A stretch of DNA of 34,643 nt from an uncultured Pelagibacteraceae bacterium (GTDB lineage Bacteria; Pseudomonadota; Alphaproteobacteria; Pelagibacterales; Pelagibacteraceae). A program made the position numbers and the translations under genes. How positions within the stretch are numbered: the first letter of the stretch is position 1; every line of letters starts with the position of its first letter. The stretch is from positions 1 to 34,643 of the forward strand of contig CACHJL010000012.1 of the NCBI GenBank assembly GCA_902580135.1. The letters run 5' to 3'. Below, in pieces: positions 1 to 8,188 of this stretch. The notes beneath the pieces were generated by a model. It was given only the letters and a program-made list of their open reading frames with translations. It did not search any database and was not told the DNA's origin.

Positions 1-1281
1 TGCTAAATATTTTCTTCCTTTTTCAAATGTAGGATAAGCATTACCAATTGCACAATTATTTCCAATATCACTTGAAATAATTACATCATCAGGCATACCA
101 GCTTGAATAGCTCTCCAAGCCTGTCTTGGTGACATTCTATCTTTATCTCTTTCTCTTGCCTCTTTATTCCAAACTGTTCCTGGATCATCATCTTCATGAT
201 CAAGACTTGTTAAAGTTTGCAACCAAGATGATTTTGTTTGATGTATAAGATTCTTTCTATCTTCTCTTCCGCTGTCACCTGCTGTAGATGAAAGTTTTTC
301 TAATATTTGTTGTGAAACCATTTTTGCATCTCCACAAATACCCACTGTAACTTTTTTAGTTAATCCAATTCTGTCTGGATTCATGTCGACTTGTATTATA
401 GTTGCATTTTTTGGCCAATAATCAATTCCATAACCAGGTAATGTTGAAAAGGGATTTAATCTTGTTCCTAAAGCTAAAACCACATCAGCTTTAGATATTA
501 ATTCCATAGCAGCTTTTGATCCATTATAACCAAGAGGTCCTACAGCTAAAGGATGACTTCCAGGAAAACTATCATTATGCTGATAACCACTACATACTGG
601 TGCATCCAATTTTTCTGCAAGTTTTTTACAGTCTTCTATTGCGTTACCAATAACAACTCCTGCACCTGATAAAATTACAGGAAACTTTGCATCTGATAAA
701 ATTTTTGCAGCTTGATCAATAGCTGTTTTTCCTCCACCTTGCCTTTCAAATCTTACAATTGGTGGTAATTCTATGTCTATAACTTGAGTCCAATAATCTC
801 TTGGAACATTTATTTGAGCTGGAGCAGACCCTCTAATTGCTTTTTCTATAACTCTATTCAAAACTTCAGCCATTCTTGAAGGGTCTCTAACTTCTTCTTG
901 ATAACAAACCATGTCTTTAAACAAATTCATTTGCTCTACTTCCTGAAAGCCACCTTGGCCCATTGTTTTATTTGCTGCTTGAGGTGTTACCAAAAGTAAA
1001 GGAGTATGATTCCAATACGCAGTTTTAATGGGGGTTACTAAACCTGTTATACCAGGTCCATTTTGAGCAATTACCATTGACATTTTTCCGGTAGCTCTTG
1101 TATATCCATCAGCAATTAATCCACCATTAGTTTCATGAGCAACATCCCAAAAAGTAATTCCCGCTTTAGGAAATAAATCTGAAATTGGCATAAATGCAGA
1201 CCCTATAATTCCAAAAGCATGTTCTATGCCATGCATTTGCAGAACTTTTATAAAAGCTTCTTCAGTTGTCATTTTTGTCAT
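1..1281 (-). CDS. xsc: Sulfoacetaldehyde acetyltransferase, 5' part (cut by window edge)
   Basis: Thiamine-diphosphate enzyme that converts sulfoacetaldehyde plus phosphate to acetyl phosphate and sulfite, the desulfonation step of taurine breakdown in the cytoplasm. About 427 residues are visible; the family is near 590-600, so roughly the last 170 lie beyond position 1. The N-terminus (TTEEAFIKVLQMHGIEHAFG) closely matches known Xsc proteins. The expected ThDP glutamate is E50 in DVAHETNGG, and the central domain carries GAGVVIGNA and ALGTRLNPF. Two start codons are possible, 1281 and 1272; known Xsc proteins begin just before TTEEA, so 1272 is equally credible. It diverges from suyA, and a perfect TTGACA box with a 17-bp spacer to TATTAA lies upstream. 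Function is confident from sequence recall; only the 3' end is missing. Confidence 0.93.
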   Translation of the reverse strand, partial: MTKMTTEEAFIKVLQMHGIEHAFGIIGSAFMPISDLFPKAGITFWDVAHETNGGLIADGYTRATGKMSMVIAQNGPGITGLVTPIKTAYWNHTPLLLVTPQAANKTMGQGGFQEVEQMNLFKDMVCYQEEVRDPSRMAEVLNRVIEKAIRGSAPAQINVPRDYWTQVIDIELPPIVRFERQGGGKTAIDQAAKILSDAKFPVILSGAGVVIGNAIEDCKKLAEKLDAPVCSGYQHNDSFPGSHPLAVGPLGYNGSKAAMELISKADVVLALGTRLNPFSTLPGYGIDYWPKNATIIQVDMNPDRIGLTKKVTVGICGDAKMVSQQILEKLSSTAGDSGREDRKNLIHQTKSSWLQTLTSLDHEDDDPGTVWNKEARERDKDRMSPRQAWRAIQAGMPDDVIISSDIGNNCAIGNAYPTFEKGRKYLA

Positions 1282-1373
1282 AACAAGACCTTAATAAATT
1301 GTATTTTTTTAATTGTCAAAGTGGACAATTCATATATAAATTGTTCGAAATTTCAAACAAAGAAATCGTCACA
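1282..1373. promoter_or_regulatory. Divergent xsc/suyAB promoter region with two palindromes
   Basis: Palindrome 1 (1311-1330) is AATTGTC-N6-GACAATT, a perfect 7-bp inverted repeat. Palindrome 2 (1341-1360) is TTGTTxGAAATTTCxAACAA, perfect except one pair. Their centres are exactly 30 bp apart, about three helical turns. For suyA, TTGTCA (1313-1318) and TATAAA (1335-1340) form a sigma70-like promoter with a 16-bp spacer. For xsc, TTGACA (complement of 1314-1319) is followed after 17 bp by TATTAA. Palindrome 1 therefore covers both -35 boxes and palindrome 2 sits at the suyA transcription start. This suggests a dimeric regulator acting on both genes; its identity is not visible here. Confidence 0.6.
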
Positions 1374-1661
1374 ATGGCTAACACTGACATTATAATTCAC
1401 GATGAAAAAGACAACGTAGGTGTCGTAGTTATTGAAAAAATTATACCAAATCAAGATTGTAACTGTTGGGTTATGGAAAATGATAGTTCTGTACAAATTC
1501 AATCAAAAAACGAAATCCCGCTAGGTCACAAAATAGCAATGATTGACTTTAAAGAAGGTGATACAATTATCAAATATGGCCACGATATTGGTAAAGTGGT
1601 TAAATCAATCAAAAAAGGTGAGCATGTTCATGTTCATAACGTAAAAACTAAGAAGTGGTAA
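1374..1661 (+). CDS. suyA: (2R)-sulfolactate sulfo-lyase, alpha subunit
   Basis: Small subunit of the lyase that splits sulfolactate into pyruvate and sulfite. The protein is 95 residues and is built of one SAF/UxaA-N-like domain, recognisable from [16 protein letters not shown] and YGHDIGKVV, then the HVHVHNV end typical of altronate/sulfolactate lyase small subunits. An upstream in-frame ATG at 1299 exists, but the extension to 1374 falls inside the palindromic promoter and does not resemble the family, so the start at 1374 (MANTDI) is preferred. The stop lies 4 nt before suyB, indicating one transcript and coupled translation. Because UxaA and GarD small domains are similar, the call leans on the SuyB partner and on xsc next door. 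Confidence 0.85.
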   Translation: MANTDIIIHDEKDNVGVVVIEKIIPNQDCNCWVMENDSSVQIQSKNEIPLGHKIAMIDFKEGDTIIKYGHDIGKVVKSIKKGEHVHVHNVKTKKW

Positions 1662-1665
1662 ATTT

Positions 1666-2832
1666 ATGGAAATTCCAAAAAGTTTTTTAGGATATAAAAG
1701 AGAAAATAAAAGAGTTGGAACTAGAAATCATGTTGTTATTTTGCCTGTTGACGATATCTCAAATGCATGTGCAGAAGCGGTTGCAAATAATATTAAAGGT
1801 ACTTTCGCAATACCACATGCTTATGGAAGACTCCAATTTGGTGCTGATTTAGAATTATTTTTTGACACTATGATTGGGACAGGAAAAAATCCAAACGTAG
1901 CTGCATGCGTTGTAATTGGTATAGAACCAAAGTGGACTAAAAAAATTGTTGATGCAATAGCAACTACAGGTAAACCTGTTGACGGATTTAGCATAGAAGG
2001 ATCTGGTGACATTGAAACTATAATGAAAGCTTCTAGAAAAGCTCAAGAATTTTCGCAATGGGCCTCGGAAAAACAAAGAGAAGAGTGTCCTCTAAGTGAT
2101 TTATGGATATCCGTTAAATGTGGAGAATCTGACACTACATCAGGTATGGCCGCTAATCCTGCGGTTGGTAATTTAATGGACAAATTAGAACCTTTAGGAG
2201 TTCATCTTTGTTTTGGAGAAACTTCGGAGTTAACAGGAGCTGAAAAAGTGTGTGCTGCTAGAGGAGCTACTTCAGAAGCTTCTGATAAATTTATAAAAAC
2301 ATGGAATGATTATAACGATTTTATACTCAAAGAAGCCACTAATGACCTTTCAGAAAGCCAGCCAACAGCTGGTAATATTGCAGGTGGGCTCACAACAATT
2401 GAAGAAAAAGCTTTTGGAAATTTTCAAAAAATTGGATCACGAACATTTATAGACGTATTAACCCCAGCTGAGGAACCCAAAAAAGGACCTGGTCTATATT
2501 TTATGGACACCTCGTCTGCTGCAGGAGAATGTTTAACTTTGCAGGCAGCTGCAGGTTTTAATATTCATTTATTTCCAACTGGACAAGGTAATATAATTGG
2601 AAATGCAATCGAACCTGTTGTTAAATTGACAGGTAATCCTAGTACTGCAGTTAAAATGAAAGAACATATTGATTTAGATGTTTCAAAAATTCTAAAACGA
2701 GAAATGAATATGGATCAAGCAGGTGATGAATTAATCAAGACTACTATTAGAGCTGCTAGTGGGCGTTTAACATGCGCTGAAGTTCTTGGTCATAAAGAAT
2801 TTATTATGACAAAACTATTTAGAAGTGCTTAA
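1666..2832 (+). CDS. suyB: (2R)-sulfolactate sulfo-lyase, beta subunit
   Basis: Large catalytic subunit that acts with SuyA to release sulfite and pyruvate from (R)-sulfolactate. It has 388 residues, the usual size for SuyB. Family motifs are [17 protein letters not shown] at the N-terminus and [17 protein letters not shown] near residues 152-168, the UxaA/GarD metal-site region. Two regions, [20 protein letters not shown] and [14 protein letters not shown], follow the altronate-dehydratase family pattern. A sugar-acid dehydratase is the alternative, but its place beside xsc, aprBA and an anion exporter favours sulfolactate. The last 4 nt overlap the end of the converging TSUP gene. Confidence 0.86.
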   Translation: MEIPKSFLGYKRENKRVGTRNHVVILPVDDISNACAEAVANNIKGTFAIPHAYGRLQFGADLELFFDTMIGTGKNPNVAACVVIGIEPKWTKKIVDAIATTGKPVDGFSIEGSGDIETIMKASRKAQEFSQWASEKQREECPLSDLWISVKCGESDTTSGMAANPAVGNLMDKLEPLGVHLCFGETSELTGAEKVCAARGATSEASDKFIKTWNDYNDFILKEATNDLSESQPTAGNIAGGLTTIEEKAFGNFQKIGSRTFIDVLTPAEEPKKGPGLYFMDTSSAAGECLTLQAAAGFNIHLFPTGQGNIIGNAIEPVVKLTGNPSTAVKMKEHIDLDVSKILKREMNMDQAGDELIKTTIRAASGRLTCAEVLGHKEFIMTKLFRSA

Positions 2833-3920
2833 GATTTTTTAATAGCTTGCTTATATTTTCTTCTTGTATCTGAAATAAATTTTCTAATTATTGCCGCTCC
2901 TACTCCAAGTACGAGTGCTAAACCAATTGAAAATATACCATAGAGAACGGGAACGTTTATTGAAATGTCTTTAATAAATTTTGCAAATACACTTAGTGAT
3001 TGTGTTCCATTAGAGTCTGAAACTATTCTAACTGTCTTTTCAGCAAAAAATGCATCATAAGCAATTGCAATACCGACTAATAATAATAATATTGCTAGGA
3101 TAGTTTTAAATTGTGAACTATCAAATCTTTCTCCAATTTTTTGTCCTACCTGTACCCCTAATATAGAACCAAGTATTAAAACCATAACTAACATAAGGTC
3201 TATTGATCCATAATAAAAAGCGTGAAGAACTGTAACTATAGCGCTTACAAAAATTGTAACGAACAGAGATGTGCCAGGAACTAATTTAGTTGGCATACCT
3301 ATAATATAAATCATTGCAGGAACTAAAATAAAAGCACCTCCTATACCCATTATTGCAGCAAGGTATCCAACTAAAAGACCAATAATAATCGGTGTAAAAA
3401 TACTTTCGTATAATTTAGATTTTTTAAATCTCATTCTAAATGGAAGGCCGTGTATCCAATAATGTGAATGAAGTTTTTTCCTTACTATCACTTTTCTTCT
3501 AGCTCTATCTATTTCGCTTATCCCTTGTATTAACATTATTGTACCAATAATTGCCAAAATATACATATAGGCTAACGAAATAACGATATTGATTTTTCCA
3601 ATATCTTTAAAATAAGAAAATGTAATTATACCTAAAATTGTACCAATGGTTCCTCCGACTACAATCATTATTCCCATTTTATAGTCTAAGGTTCCTTTTA
3701 AATAGTGTGTAGTAGAACCTGATACTGAGGTTCCTAAAATATTATTAGCTTCATTTGCTACAGCATAAGAAGGTGGAATACCTAAAAAGATTAAGAATGG
3801 TGTCATTAAAAATCCTCCGCCTACTCCAAACAAACCTGATAGAACTCCAACTATTAAACTTAGAATAAATATTAATGGAAGGTTTACATAAACTTCAGCT
3901 ATTGGAAGAAAATACTCCAT
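2829..3920 (-). CDS. TSUP (TauE/SafE) family anion exporter, probable sulfite export
   Basis: Membrane protein of 363 residues with about eight or more hydrophobic segments. It has the two-fold TSUP repeat: each half carries a glycine-rich motif ([20 protein letters not shown] near 25-45 and [20 protein letters not shown] near 185-205). A charged cytoplasmic loop ([12 protein letters not shown] region) separates the halves, and a Lys/Arg-rich tail ends the protein. Members of this family next to xsc or suy genes (TauE, CuyZ, SuyZ types) are proposed to export sulfite, and this context supports the same role. It is last in a minus-strand series behind aprMBA and overlaps suyB tail to tail. Substrate is inferred from context only. 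Confidence 0.82.
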   Translation of the reverse strand: MEYFLPIAEVYVNLPLIFILSLIVGVLSGLFGVGGGFLMTPFLIFLGIPPSYAVANEANNILGTSVSGSTTHYLKGTLDYKMGIMIVVGGTIGTILGIITFSYFKDIGKINIVISLAYMYILAIIGTIMLIQGISEIDRARRKVIVRKKLHSHYWIHGLPFRMRFKKSKLYESIFTPIIIGLLVGYLAAIMGIGGAFILVPAMIYIIGMPTKLVPGTSLFVTIFVSAIVTVLHAFYYGSIDLMLVMVLILGSILGVQVGQKIGERFDSSQFKTILAILLLLVGIAIAYDAFFAEKTVRIVSDSNGTQSLSVFAKFIKDISINVPVLYGIFSIGLALVLGVGAAIIRKFISDTRRKYKQAIKKS

Positions 3921-3963
3921 ATATCTTAACTATTCTTCAAAAATATTAATGTCAACTAATTGG

Positions 3964-4110
3964 TTATATATTAGTAAATGTTCCAAATAAGATAATTAAC
4001 CAATAAGTAGCTAAACCAAAATAGATTGCTGTTTTAGTATTAACAAATGAATTAAAATTTTGAATGTTCTTAACAATTGATTTTATATTTTTTTGAAAAT
4101 TGTTAAGCAT
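3964..4110 (-). CDS. Possible 48-aa single-pass membrane peptide
   Basis: A short frame beginning with ATG at 4110 encodes 48 residues: a polar Lys/Asn/Gln-rich half (KNIKSIVKNIQNFNSF), then one hydrophobic helix (AIYFGLATYWLIILFGTF) and a stop. The frame is also open without interruption back to the stop of the 116-aa gene, in the same reading frame. Translation could therefore start earlier at GTG 4125 or TTG 4119, adding a hydrophobic stretch (IIWVYLACM). No clear Shine-Dalgarno sequence is visible. It lies between the 116-aa gene and the TSUP gene on the same strand with a 43-nt gap to the latter. Function unknown; chance opening in AT-rich DNA is possible. Confidence 0.38.
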   Translation of the reverse strand: MLNNFQKNIKSIVKNIQNFNSFVNTKTAIYFGLATYWLIILFGTFTNI

Positions 4111-4173
4111 ACACGCCAAGTACACCCAGATTATAAATTTTGCAAGAATTTTCTTAATAAATTTAAAAAAAAA

Positions 4174-4524
4174 TTAAAAGATTGTAGCTCCAAAAACTTT
4201 AATTAAATCTCCTTCATCTCCTAAAACGAGTCGTCCTAAGAACTCTCCTGGTATTTTGGTACTTGTCTGTTTATAAACTACAGTAACATACAGGCCTCTT
4301 CTAATGCAGCCTAAAGCCTTACATCCTTCTGATAAGGTTGATATAAGTTCATTGTTGGCCCATTGTTTGCCAAGCTCAACTTCATTAGCTCCATAAAGCA
4401 TCTGGGAAGACAAATCTTTAGTAAAGCCACCATAGTCTTTTATATTTGATGATTTTACTAAATTAGCCCAAATTGGTTCGGCAATTTCGATTATTTCTTC
4501 GTCGGACTTTTCTATGATACTCAT
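4174..4524 (-). CDS. Conserved-looking unknown protein downstream of aprA
   Basis: A 116-residue soluble protein that I do not recognise. It starts 17 nt behind aprA on the same strand, so it is almost certainly co-transcribed with aprMBA. The first half is acidic and likely helical (SDEEIIEIAEPIWANLVKSS); the second half looks like beta-strands (GLYVTVVYKQ, FLGRLVLGDEG). Two cysteines, C68 and C73, form CKALGC, which could be redox-active or metal-binding, but nothing proves this. There is no signal peptide or membrane helix. Its position suggests an accessory or maturation role for AprBA or sulfite handling, which is inference from context only. Confidence 0.8.
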   Translation of the reverse strand: MSIIEKSDEEIIEIAEPIWANLVKSSNIKDYGGFTKDLSSQMLYGANEVELGKQWANNELISTLSEGCKALGCIRRGLYVTVVYKQTSTKIPGEFLGRLVLGDEGDLIKVFGATIF

Positions 4525-4541
4525 TAATTAGATATTATATC

Positions 4542-6398
4542 TTAAGAAGCTTCTTTTTTCTCTTTTTCATCTACCATGTGATAAACAGGAACTTTTTCTA
4601 AGGTAAATTTGCCAGTTTTAGGATCTCTTCTTGATACTGTTAAACAATGCCAATTTTCATCATCTAATTTTATATGATCCCCTCTGTAATAATATCCTGG
4701 CCAACGTGTTTCTTCACGGAACATCGTATGTTCTGTCACGCACTGTGAAGTAAGAGCTCGATGTTTTAATTCCCAAGCTCGCATTAGCTGATGGTAGTCT
4801 TCAGCACCAACATTTTCCAAATCTTCTTGTAGCCATTCTAATAACTCTAGCCCTTTTTTAAGCATATTAGAATTAGTCATGTAGTTAGTAGCAATACCCC
4901 CTACATATTCATCCATAATTCTTTGAAGTCTTTGAAGACCTTGAATTGGAGAAATATAACTTGGAGATACTGTTCCTCCAGTAATTTCGTTTCTACCAAC
5001 AGTATAATTTTCTAATGGTTTAAATATAATTTCTTTAAAATCGTCACATTGTTTATCGCTTACTTTTATATCTGTGGCTTTTTTATCTTCAATATATTTA
5101 ACGGCTGCTTTTGCAGCTAATCTTCCTTCTGTAAATGATCCTGATGAGAATTTATGGGCACTTCCACCAACTGTATCTCCAGCACCAAAAAGACCTTCTA
5201 CTGTCAGCATTCTATTATATCCCCAAAAATATTCTGGAGGTGAAAGATCTTCAGGGCCGCTAACCCAAGCTCCTGAACAAGTAGCGTGGGAACCCATAAC
5301 ATAAGGTTCTGAAGTAGTTAGTTCAGGATTAGTATATTTTGGATCAATATTTTGGGATGCCCATACAACCGCCTGTCCAACTGTCATTCCAAGAAAGTTT
5401 TCCCATCCTACTGTCTCTAAGTGTGGATCTTGAAATGCCTCTGTTGTAACCATATGAATTGGTCCACCACCAGCCATTGTTTCTTGGATAAAGGCATGAT
5501 TTCTCAAACAAGTTGGTGTTGGGTGATGATCAATATATTCACCAACCATCTTTTTTGTATGGTCATACCATTTTTTTTCGTAATTCTCTCCGTTGGCATT
5601 TTGGGTATAAGTTTTTAAATGCAAAAAGTATGCTCCAACAGGACCATATCCATCTTTAAATCTACATAAAACTATTCTGTTTTCCATTTGAGTCATTTTA
5701 GCACCAACAGCAATTGGTAATGCGTAAGCTGAACCATTGCTCCAAGGTGCATACCAAGTTCTACCCATTCCTTCACCAACAGCTCTTGGTTTAAAGATGT
5801 GAGAAGCACCACCTGCAGCAACTATCACTGTTTTTGCTCTAAATACATGATAGTCCCCTGTTCTCATATTAAATCCTACTGCTCCACCAACTCTATTCTC
5901 TTTTGTTTCATCCATAAGCAGATGGGTGATCATAATTCTATTATAAATTTTATCAGCAGATTTTTTCGCAGCTTCAGCAACAATTGGTTTGTAACTTTCG
6001 CCATGTATCATTATTTGCCATTTACCCTCTCTTAAATAACGACCAGTTTTTTCATTTTTCATCATAGGCAAACCCCATTCATCAAACATATGAACTGTTG
6101 AGTCAACATGACGAGCCATGTCATAACCAAGGTCTTCTCTAACCATACCCATTAAATCATTACGAGCATATCTCACATGATCCTCAGGTTGATTTTCATC
6201 CCATTGCATACCCATATAACAGTTAATTGCATAAAGACCCTGAGCTACCGCTCCACTTCTATCAATATTTGCTTTTTCAACACATATAATTTTTAAATCT
6301 CTGCCCCAATGTCTAGCCTCAAAAGCTGCTCCAGTCCCAGCCATGCCTCCACCAACAACTAAAATATCACAATTTTCTAATACTGTTTTTCTAGCCAT
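4542..6398 (-). CDS. aprA: Adenylylsulfate (APS) reductase, alpha subunit
   Basis: FAD subunit of the APS reductase heterodimer, which interconverts APS and sulfite plus AMP in the cytoplasm. It has 618 residues, normal for AprA. The FAD-binding Rossmann motif is near residues 12-26 (DILVVGGGMAGTGAAF). Family segments include GGASHIFKPRAVGEGMGRTW, the MENRIVLCRFKDGYGPVGAYF region and GLFGAGDTVGGSAHKFSSG. In an aerobic sulfonate user with xsc and suyAB nearby it most likely works in the oxidative direction, sulfite to APS, as proposed for SAR11. Its ATG overlaps the aprB stop (TAATG), giving translational coupling. Fumarate reductase-type flavoproteins are the wider family, but the aprB and aprM neighbours settle the call. 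Confidence 0.95.
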   Translation of the reverse strand: MARKTVLENCDILVVGGGMAGTGAAFEARHWGRDLKIICVEKANIDRSGAVAQGLYAINCYMGMQWDENQPEDHVRYARNDLMGMVREDLGYDMARHVDSTVHMFDEWGLPMMKNEKTGRYLREGKWQIMIHGESYKPIVAEAAKKSADKIYNRIMITHLLMDETKENRVGGAVGFNMRTGDYHVFRAKTVIVAAGGASHIFKPRAVGEGMGRTWYAPWSNGSAYALPIAVGAKMTQMENRIVLCRFKDGYGPVGAYFLHLKTYTQNANGENYEKKWYDHTKKMVGEYIDHHPTPTCLRNHAFIQETMAGGGPIHMVTTEAFQDPHLETVGWENFLGMTVGQAVVWASQNIDPKYTNPELTTSEPYVMGSHATCSGAWVSGPEDLSPPEYFWGYNRMLTVEGLFGAGDTVGGSAHKFSSGSFTEGRLAAKAAVKYIEDKKATDIKVSDKQCDDFKEIIFKPLENYTVGRNEITGGTVSPSYISPIQGLQRLQRIMDEYVGGIATNYMTNSNMLKKGLELLEWLQEDLENVGAEDYHQLMRAWELKHRALTSQCVTEHTMFREETRWPGYYYRGDHIKLDDENWHCLTVSRRDPKTGKFTLEKVPVYHMVDEKEKKEAS

Positions 6399-6868
6399 TA
6401 ATAATAAACTCCTTTTTTGAAAATACTTTTTTCTACTTTAGGTAATTCTTTATTAGTATTTAAACCTTCTGGTTCAGAATATAAAATTTGAGAATTTATT
6501 TCTCCTTGATTTGGTTTGTCACCATCTGCTAGCTTAGGAATAAATTTTCCCCAAGGTTTTGTAGTTATTGGAGATACAAAATCTTTTTCTGTTCCATTTC
6601 TAAATTTTATTTTCCAAGAAATTGTTCCTTTTTCTTCTTCTCTACGAACTCTTACGCTATGCCCCATTGGTGCAAAATCAGCATAGCCTCTTACATCAAT
6701 TGCATGATTAGGACATGCTTTTACACATGAATAACATTCCCAACAAAAATTAGGTTCAATATTTTTTGCTCTTCTTATTGTTTCATCAATGTGCATGATA
6801 TCTGATGGGCAAATATCGACGCAATGTCCACATCCATCGCAACGAGTCATATAAACAAAAGTTGACAT
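6398..6868 (-). CDS. aprB: APS reductase, beta (iron-sulfur) subunit
   Basis: Electron-transfer subunit of AprBA. It has 156 residues with two 4Fe-4S clusters: C10, C13, C16, C20 (CDGCGHCVDICP) and C42, C45, C48, C52 (CWECYSCVKACP). An AprB-type tail follows with the FAPMGHSVRVRREE stretch and a long extended C-terminus that in known structures wraps around AprA. The gene sits between aprM (21-nt gap) and aprA (1-nt overlap). Electrons from sulfite oxidation would pass from FAD through these clusters to AprM. Confidence 0.95.
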   Translation of the reverse strand: MSTFVYMTRCDGCGHCVDICPSDIMHIDETIRRAKNIEPNFCWECYSCVKACPNHAIDVRGYADFAPMGHSVRVRREEEKGTISWKIKFRNGTEKDFVSPITTKPWGKFIPKLADGDKPNQGEINSQILYSEPEGLNTNKELPKVEKSIFKKGVYY

Positions 6869-6889
6869 ATTTAATTTTCCTTTATCATA

Positions 6890-7690
6890 TTAATAATGTT
6901 TTGGCTCTTCTCTTTTTATGCCGAGACCAAATTGCTCAGGTGCATCAGCTGGTGGTGGTAAATTATCTCTTGAACCATCGGCTTCCGCTAAATTTTTTTG
7001 AATTGCTGCTCCAGGTTTATAGAACATATGTGCAAATTTCGACCAATATACTCCTCCAAAAAGTGCAAGGTTTGATACAATAAATAAAACTAAAAATACT
7101 TTATCGTCCCATCTGTCATTTAAATTTAATGACTGTAAATAAGACCAAATTAATCCGAATAAAGAAGTGGCAACAAGAGCAAGAACAAATAAATCTGCTT
7201 TAATAATTCTGTACCATGGTTGAGCCTCTGAATAAACATCTACTCTTAAGAAAAACCAAAACCACGACCCACCTATAATTGTCATTAAAGCACCAGCATG
7301 CCAAATAATTGGCCATGCTATTGGGGTTACTGAAGTTGATTTTGAATAACAAAAAATCATAATTACAGAACCAGCCCAAAATAATATAGTTCCATACATT
7401 CCTAAAAGATGAGCTGCTCTTCTTTTTCCTGCACCTAACTCTGAGGTAGTCGCGATATCACTAACAATTGTTTTTGAAATTACAGATATTTTCTCAGATG
7501 AGCTTAATGTTTTTTTAGCTGACAGTTTTGCTTTTTTTGCATTTTCAAAAAAATATTTAACATTTTTTTTGTGAATTATGTCTAGAAGAGTTCCTACAAT
7601 TACAAGTAAAGCCATTAGAATTACAAACGCCTGCATTAATATAACAGGCACTGTCTCCGATAATAATAAAAACGGATTTATTAAAAACAC
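6890..7690 (-). CDS. aprM: AprM, membrane partner of APS reductase
   Basis: A 266-residue integral membrane protein with about five hydrophobic segments (near residues 16-40, 98-115, 126-147, 165-187 and 200-220). Histidines lie in or near membrane segments (RRAAHLLGMYG, IIWHAGALM, KFAHMFYKPG), consistent with b-type heme binding as in HdrE/NarI-like subunits. The AprM-B-A order is known from SAR11 and some sulfur oxidisers, where AprM is proposed to link AprBA to the quinone pool. It starts with GTG at 7690, supported by an AAAAGGAG ribosome site 10 nt upstream. The C-terminus (DNLPPPADAPEQFGLG) is polar and probably cytoplasmic. Heme ligation is inferred. Confidence 0.83.
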   Translation of the reverse strand: MFLINPFLLLSETVPVILMQAFVILMALLVIVGTLLDIIHKKNVKYFFENAKKAKLSAKKTLSSSEKISVISKTIVSDIATTSELGAGKRRAAHLLGMYGTILFWAGSVIMIFCYSKSTSVTPIAWPIIWHAGALMTIIGGSWFWFFLRVDVYSEAQPWYRIIKADLFVLALVATSLFGLIWSYLQSLNLNDRWDDKVFLVLFIVSNLALFGGVYWSKFAHMFYKPGAAIQKNLAEADGSRDNLPPPADAPEQFGLGIKREEPKHY

Positions 7691-7786
7691 AGTTAATTAT
7701 CTCCTTTTAGATCTAGGTTTTTTAGTACATTCATATTGATAGATCAACCGCGTTATATTGACATTTATACCTATAGTAAGCCAAAT
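7691..7786 (-). promoter_or_regulatory. Leader of the aprMBA operon
   Basis: This 96-nt gap separates the HIT gene from aprM and probably carries the apr promoter. A 12-bp palindrome TTGAT-AG-ATCAA lies at 7736-7747, and TAGATCTA, a second short palindrome, lies near 7708-7715. The AAAAGGAG ribosome site of aprM is at the downstream end. No convincing -35/-10 pair could be fixed by eye, and read-through from the HIT/pab genes is equally possible. Confidence 0.35.
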
Positions 7787-8188
7787 TTATTTAGGTTTTC
7801 TTGTATAATGTTGTTTTGAAGGGATAACTGCTCTAACACCACCTTGGGGATTATCAACATCTCTCTGTCTTCTTGGAATCAGGTGAATGTGACAATGATT
7901 AATTGATTGTCCTGCTACTTTTCCATTATTTGAACCTAGATTAAAACCTTTAATAGTTCGATCCTCTTGCTCTAGTTTGTTTTTGCTTAACTTGATAACT
8001 TCATTGCAAGCTAAAATTTCATCATTTGATAGATCAAAATAATTTTTTACATGTCTTTTAGGAATAATTAATAAATGATATTTTGATACAGGATAAGAAT
8101 CAAAAGTTGCAAAAGCTAAATTATTTTCAATTATATATTCTTCTTTATTAGTATTACAAAATAAACAAGGGTTATTTGGATCCATCAT
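7787..8188 (-). CDS. HIT family nucleotide hydrolase/transferase
   Basis: A 133-residue histidine-triad protein. The signature His-x-His-x-His is at H98, H100, H102 (NHCHIHLIPRR), where H100 would be the nucleophile that takes up an AMP group. An N-terminal CLFC (C8, C11) with later histidines resembles the zinc site of some HIT proteins, and GGVRAVIP near residue 117 is common in bacterial members. HIT enzymes act on dinucleoside polyphosphates, AMP-amidates and, for several characterised Fhit/Hint proteins, adenylylsulfate. The ATG overlaps the pabC stop by 4 nt, so it is coupled to the folate genes, yet it is also the gene immediately before aprM. A role in APS turnover is possible but unproven. 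Confidence 0.9.
   Translation of the reverse strand: MMDPNNPCLFCNTNKEEYIIENNLAFATFDSYPVSKYHLLIIPKRHVKNYFDLSNDEILACNEVIKLSKNKLEQEDRTIKGFNLGSNNGKVAGQSINHCHIHLIPRRQRDVDNPQGGVRAVIPSKQHYTRKPK

Noticed and set aside
1299-1373. N-terminal extension of SuyA from ATG 1299
   Set aside because: The extra 25 residues overlap both palindromes and the likely promoter and do not resemble the family; 1374 gives the standard SuyA beginning.
5074-6035. Open frames antisense to aprA
   Set aside because: They mirror the codon structure of a clear AprA gene, have no ribosome sites and resemble no protein family.
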